A stretch of DNA of 64,000 nucleotides from Pseudorhodoferax sp. Leaf274 (GCF_001422445.1 NZ_LMNA01000012.1:310001-374000), one strand, 5' to 3'; positions 1-8,648 are shown, counted from the stretch's first letter. Notes: generated from the letters alone by a model not told the origin. Numbers and translations: made by a program.

Positions 1-232
1 TGGCGAAGCCGTAGTTGAGCGCCATGGCCGCGCCGATGGCCTCCAGCGCCAGGAAGGACACCGCCCCCAGCGCCGTGTTGGCCACGCGGAACTCCGACCA
101 GTGGCGGCGCGCCCGCGGCGTGAAGCGCAGCGAGAAGTCCTCCATCGTCTCGTTCGCGACCCAGGCGTTGTACTCCCGGCGGATGCGGAAGATCTTCTGG
201 GCGGGGGCGGTGGCCTGGGAGGTGTTGTCCAT
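1..232 (-). CDS. Membrane sensor (probable hybrid histidine kinase), N-terminus only
   Basis: Partial gene running off the left edge; 77 codons are visible from an ATG at 230-232. After a short polar leader comes a motif I associate with transporter-like sensors of hybrid histidine kinases in Comamonadaceae: IRREYNAWVANETMEDFSLR, then HWSEFRVANTALGAVSFLA leading into a first membrane segment. The kinase and receiver domains would lie outside the window, so the kinase assignment is from memory of the family. A plain NCS1-type permease is the alternative. It is divergent from the 458-3929 operon. It could sense a nitrogen compound for the urea/amide genes further right, but that link is inference. 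Confidence 0.5.
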   Translation of the reverse strand, partial: MDNTSQATAPAQKIFRIRREYNAWVANETMEDFSLRFTPRARRHWSEFRVANTALGAVSFLALEAIGAAMALNYGFA

Positions 233-457
233 GGAACCCCGGACCCATGCAATTAGCGTACCCTGCAGCACGCAGGCGACCGGCTCGCGCGCCGCCCTTG
301 CACGGCTGCGCACTCCAGGCGACGCATCCACCGGCGAGGGGATGAACGCAGTGCGGCCTGGCACGCTGAGGTGTAAGTTCACGCAGGCGCCCGGGCCACC
401 TGCTGGTTCCTGCCCGCGCCTGGACCGGTTCTTTCCTGAAACCTGGGAGAAGGCAGC
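233..457. other. Divergent intergenic region
   Basis: 225 bases between the left-edge sensor gene and the 458 operon. It should hold promoters for both directions. I see no clear -10/-35 pair, no long inverted repeat and no small gene with a convincing ribosome-binding site. Confidence 0.5.
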
Positions 458-1237
458 ATGGCCAGAGAATGGTTGTTTGCCAGCGCGGCCATCCGGTGGG
501 GCGGCCTTGCCCTCGGGATGTCGGCCTTGCTCGCCGCGGGCGAAGCCATGGCCGCCGACTTCCGTTGCGCGGATCTCCGACCCAGCCAGTCGCAGACGCC
601 GCCGTACCAGCGCATCGCCGGCCAGGCGCGGTGCGAGGGCTTCTTCGACCAGCACGTCTCGCAGCCGTTCATCGAGCTGGTCTCGCTGACCGCATCGGCG
701 CCACCGAAGCAGGAGCAGGGGGTGCTGGAGCTCCGTGCGTCGCGCCGCGCTGCCGTGCAGCTCGTCGTCCAGCCGCTGCGGCCGGCGCCGTTCTACCGCG
801 TCGATGCGCTGGTCGAGGCAGCGCAGGCGATGCGCTGGGACGATGCGCAGATGCTGGGCGCCACCGGCCTGCGGCGCCGCGACATCGGCTTCCTGGCCCT
901 GGCGCCGGGGCCGGACGGCATGCCGACCTACGTGCCGGTCACGTTCGCCGACGCCGGCGAGGCGCCCGAGGTGGCCTCCGGCGTGCTGCGCGCGTCCGTG
1001 CCGGTCGCCAGGCTGGCGTGGCGCAGCCTGCGCGGGGACGGCAGCGACGACGGCTCGGGCGGCTGGCACGACCTGCCGGGGCCTGCCCGGTTCGCATGGG
1101 AGCGCGTGCCCATCGAGCTGCAGCTGCCGCGCGGAGGGCGCGGCGTCCAGATCAACGTGCAGGCCACCGATGCGGCCGGCAAGATCCTGCCGCTGCTGCG
1201 GTTCAACCTCGCAGGGCCTGCCGATGCCATCCCCTGA
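458..1237 (+). CDS. Exported protein of unknown function, first gene of a four-gene operon
   Basis: 259 residues. A GGGAGAAGG ribosome-binding site lies just before the ATG. Residues 1-32 look like a signal peptide: positive start, hydrophobic core from about residue 13, likely cleavage after AMA. Two cysteines soon after (Cys37 and Cys59) could form a disulfide, which fits a periplasmic location. The rest is predicted mixed beta structure without a motif I recognise. The 3' end overlaps the next gene by 14 bases, so the products are probably made together. No function is claimed. Confidence 0.75.
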   Translation: MAREWLFASAAIRWGGLALGMSALLAAGEAMAADFRCADLRPSQSQTPPYQRIAGQARCEGFFDQHVSQPFIELVSLTASAPPKQEQGVLELRASRRAAVQLVVQPLRPAPFYRVDALVEAAQAMRWDDAQMLGATGLRRRDIGFLALAPGPDGMPTYVPVTFADAGEAPEVASGVLRASVPVARLAWRSLRGDGSDDGSGGWHDLPGPARFAWERVPIELQLPRGGRGVQINVQATDAAGKILPLLRFNLAGPADAIP

Positions 1238-2345
1238 CGATGTGGCGGCGCTCGAACGCGCGCGCGCCGAGGCGGCACGCCGCCTGGCCGAGCGCGCCGG
1301 CGATCCGGCCGCGCTGCTGCCGGAGCTGCGGGACCTGCGCGAGCGCCTGCAGCTGATCGACGCGGGGCTGGCCGCGCGTGCCGTGCCATCGCGGGGCCGG
1401 CGCTGGCCGCCTGCGCTGTGGCCGGCATTGGCGGTGGCGGTGCTGGTCTCCATCGCCGCCGCGGTGCCCGTGGGGTCCGTGCCCTTCACGCTGGAGGCCA
1501 AGGCATCCTCGGTGGGGCTGCAGCTCGACGCGGCGGGCGACCTGGGTCCCCAGGCCGTCGACGGCGAACTGCGGCTGGAAGGCCAGACCCGGCTGGAGTC
1601 GCCGGCGGCCTCTCTCGCCGAGGATGCGGCAGCGGCCGGCGGCGACGCGCTGTCGCTGCGCGCGCAGCAACTCGTGCTGCGCCGGGTCGGCCACCCGGCC
1701 GGCAGCCTGCTGGTCGTGCAGGCCGGCCCCCAGGTGCACCTGACCCTGGACGCGCCCCGCGCCGTGGTGCGCGTGGATGTCGAGTTCTCCGGCCCGACCC
1801 AGTGGCGTCTGGCCGGCGCCGGCGCGGCGAAGTCGGCTGACTTCGCGCACGCCGAATGGCTGCGGGCCAGTGCGGGCGATGCGGCCCAGGCAGAGCGCAG
1901 GCCGCCGCCGTTGGAGCTGTGGCTCGGCCTGGCGCCCGGCAAGGCCTATGCGTGGTCCCATCTGCGGCCATCGGCCTTGCAGTTCGTCGAACGCCGCGCG
2001 GACGATGCACGGCAGGCGGCCGTCGCATCCAGCCTGGAGCAAGCCCGGATCGCGCTGCCGGCCACCGGCGCCGAGGTCAGGCTCGGCGCTGGAGACCGCC
2101 TGGACGTCGCGGGCCTGGAGCTCGAGCGTTTCGAGCTGGCCGCCAGCGACAGCGTCACGGTCAGGCTGTCCGGCACCGCGCGGGTGCTGGCCACGCGGAC
2201 CGGGGACTTCGAACGTTCGCTCAAGCCGAGCCTGCTCGAGTACATCGCGCGCCACCACACGGTCGGCATGGCGTGGAGCGCGGCGCTGTTCCTGTGGGGG
2301 GCCGTCACATGGATCCGCAAGCAGTTCGACGGGGTGGCGCCGTGA
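1224..2345 (+). CDS. Membrane-anchored protein of unknown function
   Basis: 373 residues. The ATG at 1224 lies inside the end of the preceding gene. The N-terminal 65 residues are charged and probably helical (AALERARAEAARRLAERAG, then LPELRDLRERLQ), likely cytoplasmic. A membrane segment follows at about residues 70-90. A large beta-rich domain of roughly 250 residues then probably faces the periplasm, and a second hydrophobic segment lies near the C-terminus (VGMAWSAALFLWGAVTW). This resembles a bitopic or hairpin scaffold rather than an enzyme. The stop overlaps the next start in a GTGA. I do not recognise a family. Confidence 0.75.
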   Translation: MPSPDDVAALERARAEAARRLAERAGDPAALLPELRDLRERLQLIDAGLAARAVPSRGRRWPPALWPALAVAVLVSIAAAVPVGSVPFTLEAKASSVGLQLDAAGDLGPQAVDGELRLEGQTRLESPAASLAEDAAAAGGDALSLRAQQLVLRRVGHPAGSLLVVQAGPQVHLTLDAPRAVVRVDVEFSGPTQWRLAGAGAAKSADFAHAEWLRASAGDAAQAERRPPPLELWLGLAPGKAYAWSHLRPSALQFVERRADDARQAAVASSLEQARIALPATGAEVRLGAGDRLDVAGLELERFELAASDSVTVRLSGTARVLATRTGDFERSLKPSLLEYIARHHTVGMAWSAALFLWGAVTWIRKQFDGVAP

Positions 2346-3487
2346 CGCCCACCAGCAGCGCCGCCGGCCGCCCGCGTCCGCGGCCGGGATGCGTGCTGGC
2401 GGCCGCGCTGCTGCTGCTCGGTGCGCCGGCGGTGGCCGGAACGACCTACGACGATGGCCCGGCGCTGGCCCAGCGCCTGCTCGAGGGCGTCGTCCGGGTC
2501 AGCGCCGACGAGCACGGCTTCGGCCTCGTCGTCGGTGCCGACGGGGAGTTCGTTTACGTCGCGACCGCGCGCCATGTCGTGGGTGCCGTCGAGCAGGTCG
2601 CGGTCCGCAGCTGCAGCGAGGCGCTGCCTGCGGACCTGGCGGCCGAGCGTGTCGCCGGCTTCGATGCCCAGGCGCACGACCTCGCCCTGCTGCGGTTCCG
2701 CCGGCCTGCCGGCTACGTCGTGAACGTCCACGTGCTGGCGCCGGCAGGGGAGGTTGCCGTCGGCGATGCGGCGTGGCTGCTGGGCCGGGACGACACGTGC
2801 GCCGTGCTGCCGCGCCCGGGCGCCGTGGCGGCGCTCCCCAACGAGCGCGCGCTGTGGCGTGCCGACATGCCGGGTGTGCTCGGCGGCAGCTCCGGCGCGC
2901 CCGTGGCCACGGGTCGCGGCATCCTCGGCCTGACCACCGACTCCGACAACGCCAACATCACGGTGATCGACATCGCGCTGGTCGCGCAGCGCGTGCAGGC
3001 CGCTGCGCTTGCGTTCCAGCTGGTCGGAGCCGACAACATCCCGCCCGGCGATCCGCAGGCCGCCGAGCGGGACCTGGCCGAGATGCTCGACCGCTTCCTG
3101 TTCGCGCTGCGCGACGCGCAGACCGTGCTGCGCGGCCCCACGGTGCGCCGCGACTACTTCACCACGACGGTGACGGAATACAACGTGGCCGCCAAGCGCT
3201 TCCGCGATGCGAAGGACAAGTACGACGGCACCCTGCAGCGGCATTGGGAGGCCGGCGTCGCGCAGGAATGGAGCGCGCTGCGCGACCGGCTCTGGGCGGC
3301 GCACCAGAACTTCCTGTTCGTCAACGCGCATGCGCAGGCCATCGTCGAAACCGAGCGGGTGCCCGACGCGGTGCGCGAGCGCATGGCCGCGCTCGAGCCC
3401 GAACTCGCTGCCGTTCAGCGCGACATCGCGCATTTCCTGCTTTCGGTCAACCAAAGGAGAGTCGTCCATGCCAACACCAGCAACTGA
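2342..3487 (+). CDS. Trypsin-like serine protease, exported
   Basis: 381 residues, starting at a GTG that overlaps the upstream stop. A hydrophobic signal segment spans about residues 18-32 and ends in AVAG. A chymotrypsin-fold catalytic triad can be read: His78 in ATARHVVG, Asp113 in QAHDLALLRF, Ser184 in LGGSSGAPV. Cys91 and Cys153 may pair. No PDZ domain follows, unlike DegP/HtrA. Instead there is a helical C-terminal region of about 150 residues rich in charged and aromatic positions. It may cleave or guard envelope substrates together with its operon partners; the substrate is unknown. Confidence 0.8.
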   Translation: MTPTSSAAGRPRPRPGCVLAAALLLLGAPAVAGTTYDDGPALAQRLLEGVVRVSADEHGFGLVVGADGEFVYVATARHVVGAVEQVAVRSCSEALPADLAAERVAGFDAQAHDLALLRFRRPAGYVVNVHVLAPAGEVAVGDAAWLLGRDDTCAVLPRPGAVAALPNERALWRADMPGVLGGSSGAPVATGRGILGLTTDSDNANITVIDIALVAQRVQAAALAFQLVGADNIPPGDPQAAERDLAEMLDRFLFALRDAQTVLRGPTVRRDYFTTTVTEYNVAAKRFRDAKDKYDGTLQRHWEAGVAQEWSALRDRLWAAHQNFLFVNAHAQAIVETERVPDAVRERMAALEPELAAVQRDIAHFLLSVNQRRVVHANTSN

Positions 3488-3929
3488 CAACGCCACCCGC
3501 GCGCGGCGCGCCGGCACGCTCTGGCTCGCCGCCGCGCTGCTCGCCGCCGGCTGCGGCGCCGGCAGCGAGGCCGTTCTACTGGTCCCCTTCTTCACCTTCG
3601 GGTTCTCGTCCGACGGGCCCGTGGCAGGGGCCAGCCAACAGGTCTTCCTCAACCTCAGTCCGGGTGCGCCGGCTACCGCGACCGGCGACTTCGACGCGTC
3701 CAGCACCTTGAGCTTCGACAATCATTTCTACGACATCACCGGGAGCTACGCAGGCTGCACGCTGCGCGTGAACCTGCCGGCGTCGGCGCCTGCCCCGCTG
3801 GCCACCAGCTACGACGGGCGCTTCACCGGTCCGGACACCATCGAGCTGACGCCCCGCACGAGCGGCTTGCCGGTGCTGACGGTGGTGCGGGGGCAAGGCC
3901 AGACGGACGGGCGGCCCAAGACCTGCTGA
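3468..3929 (+). CDS. Small lipoprotein of unknown function
   Basis: 153 residues, overlapping the protease gene by 20 bases, with an AAAGGAGA ribosome-binding site inside the protease reading frame. A lipobox LLAAGC places the lipidated cysteine at residue 29 after an Arg-rich start. The mature part of about 125 residues is Ser/Thr/Pro-rich and probably beta, with two further cysteines (YAGC and the C-terminal KTC). It closes the four-gene operon. No family recognised. Confidence 0.75.
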   Translation: MPTPATDNATRARRAGTLWLAAALLAAGCGAGSEAVLLVPFFTFGFSSDGPVAGASQQVFLNLSPGAPATATGDFDASSTLSFDNHFYDITGSYAGCTLRVNLPASAPAPLATSYDGRFTGPDTIELTPRTSGLPVLTVVRGQGQTDGRPKTC

Positions 3930-3976
3930 CGCCGGCAGCGGCGCTGGCGGGCCCGGCCGGCAGGCACCGCCAAACT

Positions 3977-4011
3977 TGCCAAATCTGGATAACGCCGCCG
4001 CAGGCCGGGTG
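3977..4011 (+). promoter_or_regulatory. XylS/AraC-type operator upstream of the molybdopterin oxidoreductase
   Basis: TGCC-N6-GGATA at 3977-3991 fits the TGCA-N6-GGNTA pattern known for XylS/BenR-type regulators. A weaker copy with GG at the matching position follows five bases later (3997-4011). The same arrangement, within a wider run of identical bases, occurs at 8643-8677. The GTG start lies about 60 bases downstream. The regulator at 9615-10595 is the obvious candidate partner. Confidence 0.5.
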
Positions 4012-4050
4012 CTCCAATGGAATTCCCAACGATGACGAACGGAACACCAC

Positions 4051-6195
4051 GTGAGCACTCAACCATCGGCTGGCGGTGAGACCACCGTCCTCGGGGCCTG
4101 TCCCCACGATTGCCCGGACACCTGCTCCATGCTGGTCAAGGTCAAGGACGGCAAGGTCACGGGCGTGCAGGGCAACCCGGGCCATCCGTTCACCCAGGGG
4201 CGCCTGTGCGCCAAGACCAACCACTACCAGGAGCGCGTCTACCATCCCGAGCGCGTGCTTTACCCGATGCGCCGCACGGGCCCCAAGGGCGCGGGCCGGT
4301 TCGAGCGCATCGGCTGGGACGAGGCGCTGCAGACGATCAGCGCGCGCTGGCGCGCCACCATCGCCCGCTCGGGCCCTCAGGCGATCCTGCCGTACAGCTA
4401 CCTGGGCACCCAGGGCCTGGTCAACGGCCTGACCGTCGGCGACCCGTTCTTCAACAAGCTGGGCGCCACGGTGTCCGAGCGCACCTTCTGCGATTCGGGC
4501 GCCTGCACCGGCTACATCATGACGGTGGGGCCCACGCCGGGCATGGACCCCGAGAGCTTCCAGCATTCCAGGCTGATCATCCTGTGGGCCTGCAACATGC
4601 TCAGCACCAACGCGCACATGTGGCCGTTCGTGGAGAAGGCACAGCGCAACGGCGCCAAGCTGATCGTGATCGACCCCGTGCGCACGCGCGGCGCGCAGCA
4701 GGCCGACCAGCACATCCGCATCAAGCCGGGCACCGACGCGGCGCTGGCCCTGGCGATGATGCACGTCATCGTCAACGAGGGGCTGACCGACGACGACTAC
4801 ATCCAGAAGTACACCACCGGCTTCGACGAGCTGAAGGCGCACGTGCAGCAGTACACCCCGGCGTTCGCCGCCGAGATGACGGGGGTGGACGCCGAGGTCA
4901 TCCGCGGCCTGGCGCGCGCGTACGCGGCGACGCAGCCGGCCGCCATCCGCATCGGCGTGGGCATCGAGCGCTCGGCCGGTGGCGGCCAGCTGGTGCGCGC
5001 GGTGACCAGCCTGCCGGCCCTGGTCGGCGCCTGGCGCAAGCCGGGCGGCGGCATCCTGCAGCTGCCGCTGTGGGCCTTCCCGATCAACTGGGACGGCCTG
5101 CACCGCGCCGACTTCATCGCCGAGGGCACGCCGGTCGTCAACCAGTGGCACCTGGGCCGCGCGCTCACGCACGACCTGCCACTGCAGGCGCCGGTCGAGT
5201 CGCTGTTCGTCTACAACAGCAATCCCCTGGTGGTGGCGCCCGACCAGGCGCGGCTCATCGAGGGGCTGTCGCGCGAGGACCTGTTCACGGTGGTGAGCGA
5301 GCATTTCGTCACCGACACCGCCCGCTATGCCGACATCCTGCTGCCGGCCACCACGCAGGTCGAGCAGGCCGACCTGATGTTCTCGTGGGGCCACTTCTAC
5401 CTGACGCTGAACCAGCCATCGGTGCAGCCCATCGGCGAGGCCGTGAGCAATTCGGAGCTGTTCCGCCGGCTGGCCCGCGCGATGGGCTTCGACGACCCGT
5501 TCTTCTACCGCGACGACGAGCAGCTGATGCGCGACGCGATGCTGTGGGACCACCCGGCCATGCAGGGCATCACCATGGAGGGCCTGCGCGCCACCGGCTA
5601 TGCGCGGCTGAACCTGCCCGCGCCCGAGCACTACGCGCCGCATGCCGAGGGCGGCTTTCCCACACCCTCGGGCAAGGTCGAGCTGAAGGCCTCGATGGCG
5701 GCCGGCGGCAACTTCGTGCTGCCGGTGTTCCGCCAGGGCTACAACGGCTTCCAGGATGGCGGCCCGGTCGATGCGCTGCCCACGTTCCGGCCGCGCCGCG
5801 AGACCGGGGCGACGGACGCGGCGCTGGCCGCGCGCTTCCCGCTCTCGATGATGTCGCCCAAGGGCCACGCGTTCCTCAACTCCAACTACGGCAACATGCG
5901 CCGCCAGCTGGCCCACCAGGGCGAGCAGTACGTGCTGATCAACCCCGCGGACGCGGCGGCACGCGGCATCGCGCCAGACGCCGTCGTCACCGTGCAGAAC
6001 GGGCGCGGCGCCTTCAAGGCGGTGGCGCGGGTCTCGGACGAGGCGATGGCGGGCGTGGTCGTCGCGCCGCTCGGCTACTGGATCGACCGCAGCATCGCCG
6101 GCGCCACGCCGGCGGCGCTCAACCCCACGGCGTTCGCCGACCTCGGCCGCGCGCCCACCTTCTCCGACAACCTGGTCGAAGTCACGCCCGGCTGA
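4051..6195 (+). CDS. Molybdopterin-dependent oxidoreductase (DMSO reductase superfamily)
   Basis: 714 residues from a GTG start; a nearby ATG at 4032 is out of frame. Cys17, Cys21, Cys25 and Cys53 (CPHDCPDTC then RLCAK) form a 4Fe-4S site in the C-x3-C-x3-C-x27-C spacing of bis-molybdopterin guanine dinucleotide enzymes. The segment FCDSGACTG is where the metal ligand usually lies. The C-terminal third has the molybdopterin-dinucleotide binding fold (LSMMSPKGHAFLNSNYGN). There is no Tat signal, so the enzyme is cytoplasmic. With ferredoxin and a ferredoxin-NADP reductase directly downstream, it probably passes electrons to or from NADP(H). The substrate is unknown; the nearby phenol-type channel suggests an aromatic compound. 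Confidence 0.85.
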   Translation: MSTQPSAGGETTVLGACPHDCPDTCSMLVKVKDGKVTGVQGNPGHPFTQGRLCAKTNHYQERVYHPERVLYPMRRTGPKGAGRFERIGWDEALQTISARWRATIARSGPQAILPYSYLGTQGLVNGLTVGDPFFNKLGATVSERTFCDSGACTGYIMTVGPTPGMDPESFQHSRLIILWACNMLSTNAHMWPFVEKAQRNGAKLIVIDPVRTRGAQQADQHIRIKPGTDAALALAMMHVIVNEGLTDDDYIQKYTTGFDELKAHVQQYTPAFAAEMTGVDAEVIRGLARAYAATQPAAIRIGVGIERSAGGGQLVRAVTSLPALVGAWRKPGGGILQLPLWAFPINWDGLHRADFIAEGTPVVNQWHLGRALTHDLPLQAPVESLFVYNSNPLVVAPDQARLIEGLSREDLFTVVSEHFVTDTARYADILLPATTQVEQADLMFSWGHFYLTLNQPSVQPIGEAVSNSELFRRLARAMGFDDPFFYRDDEQLMRDAMLWDHPAMQGITMEGLRATGYARLNLPAPEHYAPHAEGGFPTPSGKVELKASMAAGGNFVLPVFRQGYNGFQDGGPVDALPTFRPRRETGATDAALAARFPLSMMSPKGHAFLNSNYGNMRRQLAHQGEQYVLINPADAAARGIAPDAVVTVQNGRGAFKAVARVSDEAMAGVVVAPLGYWIDRSIAGATPAALNPTAFADLGRAPTFSDNLVEVTPG

Positions 6196-6227
6196 AACTC
6201 CCCACCCCACGACCCACAAGCCCCGCC

Positions 6228-6533
6228 ATGACCCACGTCGTCACCGACAACTGCGCGCAATGCCGCTACACCGAGTGCGTGACCGTCTGCCCCGTCGCCT
6301 GCTTCCGCGGCGACGGCACGCGCCTTTTCATCGACCCCGACCTGTGCGTGGACTGCGGCGCCTGCGTGCCCATGTGCCCGGTGCACGCCATCGCGCACAG
6401 CTTCGACCTCGAGGACGACCAGCAGATCTGGATCGGCGTGAACGCCGAACGTGCCAAGGCCCTGCCCACGGTGCGCGAGCGCGCCGCGCCGCTGCCCGGC
6501 GCCGCCGAACGCCGTGCCGCACTCGGGCATTGA
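6228..6533 (+). CDS. fdxA: 7Fe ferredoxin
   Basis: 101 residues. Two cluster motifs are visible: Cys9, 12, 17, 21 and 25 in CAQCRYTECVTVCPVACF, and Cys40, 43, 46 and 50 in CVDCGACVPMCP. The first has the spacing of FdxA proteins that bind one 3Fe-4S and one 4Fe-4S cluster. The length is typical. It lies 32 bases after the oxidoreductase and next to the reductase gene, so it is likely the electron carrier between them. Confidence 0.9.
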   Translation: MTHVVTDNCAQCRYTECVTVCPVACFRGDGTRLFIDPDLCVDCGACVPMCPVHAIAHSFDLEDDQQIWIGVNAERAKALPTVRERAAPLPGAAERRAALGH

Positions 6534-6537
6534 GCGC

Positions 6538-7899
6538 GTGGAGCACGCCGTGAGGCCCGCCCCGGTCATCTCCATCGTCGGGGCCGGCCCGGCGGGTTTC
6601 TACGTCGCCGAGGCCCTGCTGCAGGCGCTGCCGGACTGCCAGCTGCACCTGTTCGAGCGCGCCGCCGCGCCGCACGGGCTGGTGCGCTACGGCGTGGCGC
6701 CCGACCACCAGAAGCTCAAGCAGGTCGCCGCCGTCTTCGAGGGCATCGCCGGCCACGCGCGGCTGCGCCTGCATGCCGGCGTCGAGGTCGGCCGTGACCT
6801 GGGCCTGGACGAACTGCGCGCCGGCAGCCACGCGGTGGTGCTGACCCACGGCGCGGCCCTGGGCCGCAGCCTGGGCATCGCCGGCGAGGCGCTGCCGCAG
6901 GTGTTCAGCTCGGCCGCGTTCGTGGGCTGGTACAACGGCCATGCCGACCACGCCCGCCTGGCGCCGGACCTGGCCGTGGACAGCGCGGCCATCGTGGGCA
7001 ACGGCAACGTGGCGCTGGACGTGTGCCGGCTGCTCGTGCGCGCGTACGACGACCTGGCCGTCTCCGACATCCCGCAGCCCATGCTGCAGGCCTTCCGCCA
7101 GCGCCGCATCCGCGCGGTGCACCTGCTGGGCCGCGGCGCGCCGGGCGGCGTGAAGTTCACCTTCAAGGAGTTCCGGCAACTGGCCGACCTGCCCAACGTG
7201 CGCGTCCGGCTGCCGCAGGCCGCCGCGTTCACCGATGCCATGTGGGAGCAGGCGGACGGCCCGGACGCACGGCGCACGCTGCAATGGCTGCGCGCCCAGC
7301 ACGACAAGCCGCAGGCGCCTGGAGACGCTGCGGACACCAGGCTGACCGTGAACCTGTGGTTCCACGCCACGCCGGCCGCCTTCGTCGGAACCGACCGGCT
7401 GCAGGCCGTGCGCGTGCGCATGGGGATGGGCACGGGCGTGGGCGCGGAGCGGGAGATCCCGTGCGGGCTCGCGGTCACCTGCGTGGGCTTCGCCAGCCGC
7501 GCGATCGCGGGCGCGCCCGGTGGCGATGCGGCCGGCCGCATGCGGCACCGCGCGGGGCAGGTGCTGGACGAGGCGGGCGGCGCCGTGCCGGACCTGTTCG
7601 TGGCGGGCTGGGCCAAGCGCGGGCCATCCGGGATCATCGGCACCAACCGGGCCTGCGGCGACGAGACCACCGCGACGCTGGTGGCGGCCCTGCCGGCGCT
7701 GCTGGCGCAAGCCGCGCCGCGCACGACCGACTTCGGCGCGCTGCTGCAGTCGCGCGGCATCGCGGTGTTCGGCCATGCCGGCTGGCGCCTGCTCGATGCG
7801 CACGAGCAGGGCCGGGGCGCCGCGCTGGGCAAGCCGCGCGAGAAGCTGCTCTCGCTGGACGACGCGCTGCGCACCCTGGCCACGCTGGCCCCGGCATGA
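6538..7899 (+). CDS. Ferredoxin-NADP reductase, adrenodoxin reductase type
   Basis: About 453 residues. The N-terminal FAD site is GAGPAGFYVAEALL; the NADPH site is GNGNVALDVCR; the C-terminal FAD contact is GWAKRGPSGIIGTNR. This is the FprA/adrenodoxin reductase family. The start is uncertain: GTG at 6538, or GTG at 6550, which has a GGAG six bases upstream. No ATG fits. It moves electrons between NADP(H) and FdxA, and with FdxA links the molybdoenzyme to the pyridine nucleotide pool. Its stop lies in the first copy of a repeated element. Confidence 0.88.
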   Translation: MEHAVRPAPVISIVGAGPAGFYVAEALLQALPDCQLHLFERAAAPHGLVRYGVAPDHQKLKQVAAVFEGIAGHARLRLHAGVEVGRDLGLDELRAGSHAVVLTHGAALGRSLGIAGEALPQVFSSAAFVGWYNGHADHARLAPDLAVDSAAIVGNGNVALDVCRLLVRAYDDLAVSDIPQPMLQAFRQRRIRAVHLLGRGAPGGVKFTFKEFRQLADLPNVRVRLPQAAAFTDAMWEQADGPDARRTLQWLRAQHDKPQAPGDAADTRLTVNLWFHATPAAFVGTDRLQAVRVRMGMGTGVGAEREIPCGLAVTCVGFASRAIAGAPGGDAAGRMRHRAGQVLDEAGGAVPDLFVAGWAKRGPSGIIGTNRACGDETTATLVAALPALLAQAAPRTTDFGALLQSRGIAVFGHAGWRLLDAHEQGRGAALGKPREKLLSLDDALRTLATLAPA

Positions 7900-8068
7900 G
7901 CACCGCCGGGCCGCCCCAAGGTGCTCACCGCAGCGCGCAGCGCGAAGGTTGTCCAATGAGCACCGCCGGGCCGCCCCAAGGTGCTCACCGCAGCGCGCAG
8001 CGCGAAGGTTGCTCAGTGAGCACCGCCGGGCCGCCCCAAGGTGCTCACCGCAGCGCGCAGCGCGAAGG
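7897..8068 (+). repeat. Three tandem 60-base repeats starting at a stop codon
   Basis: Three near-identical copies with an exact 60-base period begin at TGAG 7897, 7957 and 8017; the third ends at 8068. Each contains GGGCCGCCCCAAGGTGCTC and ends in GCGCGAAGG. The first copy contains the stop codon of the reductase gene. The period is a multiple of three, so the copies are open in frame with the next gene. They belong to the same family as the elements at 14930-15089 and 43902-43976. Confidence 0.9.
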
Positions 8069-8075
8069 CATCGCA

Positions 8076-8648
8076 GTGGGCACGCGGCCCCGCGCGCCGC
8101 CCGGTCCAGACGCCACCCGGGCCATCCTGTCCCCATGGCTCACCCGAACGTCCACCGGCCCGCGCCGGCTGGTCGCGCCCGGCCCGGACGCGGCCGAATG
8201 CGCGCTCTTGCTGCAGGCCGCGCAGAACGTGTCCGACCACGGGCGGCTGCGCCCCTGCCGCATCGTGCTGGCCGACACCGACCAGCGCGAACGCTATGCC
8301 GCCGCCTTCCTCGCCCATGCCGCCGCGGCGCGCGGCCTGGCCTCGCCCGCGCTGCTCGATGCGCAGGTGCGCGACGACGAGCGCGCCAAGGCGTTCAACG
8401 CGCCGTGCCTGTTGAGCGTGGTGGCCCGCATCGCCAGCGACGTGCCGCAGGTGCCGCCGCACGAGCAGTGGATGAGCGTGGGCGCGTCGCTGGGCGCGCT
8501 GCTGGGCGCTGCGACCGCGCTGGGCTATGCCGGCAAGGCGCTCAGCGGCGCGCGGGCGGCACACCCCGCGGTGCGCGCGGTGGCGTGCGGCGAGGGCGAG
8601 GTGCTGGCCTGCTTCGTCTATCTCGGCAGCCGGCCGCCAACTTGCTGA
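8076..8648 (+). CDS. Small nitroreductase-family flavoprotein
   Basis: 190 residues with the GTG at 8076, which has GAAGG seven bases upstream and gives the usual length for short nitroreductases. An in-frame ATG at 7896 would add 60 residues encoded by the repeat, which I consider less likely. Family features: RRLVAPGPDAAECALLLQAA, DHGRLRPCRIVL in the FMN-binding region, then ASLGALLGAATALGYAGK. It probably reduces a nitro or quinone-like group using FMN and NAD(P)H. The last codon lies inside the next XylS-type box. Confidence 0.75.
   Translation: MGTRPRAPPGPDATRAILSPWLTRTSTGPRRLVAPGPDAAECALLLQAAQNVSDHGRLRPCRIVLADTDQRERYAAAFLAHAAAARGLASPALLDAQVRDDERAKAFNAPCLLSVVARIASDVPQVPPHEQWMSVGASLGALLGAATALGYAGKALSGARAAHPAVRAVACGEGEVLACFVYLGSRPPTC

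Noticed and set aside
2342-3487. DegP/HtrA assignment for the protease
   Set aside because: The triad is present but no PDZ domain follows; the C-terminus is helical and unlike HtrA.
4032-4051. ATG at 4032 as the oxidoreductase start
   Set aside because: It is out of frame with the 4Fe-4S motif; the GTG at 4051 fits.
3823-6219. Minus-strand open frame of 798 codons opposite the molybdopterin oxidoreductase
   Set aside because: It mirrors the codon pattern of the real gene; composition is Arg/Gly/Val/His-rich and shows no motif. Similar shadows lie at 59793-61829 and 61493-63937.
7897-8068. Possible CRISPR array
   Set aside because: Repeats are 60 bases apart with no variable spacers, no cas genes nearby, and the same unit occurs in other operon gaps.
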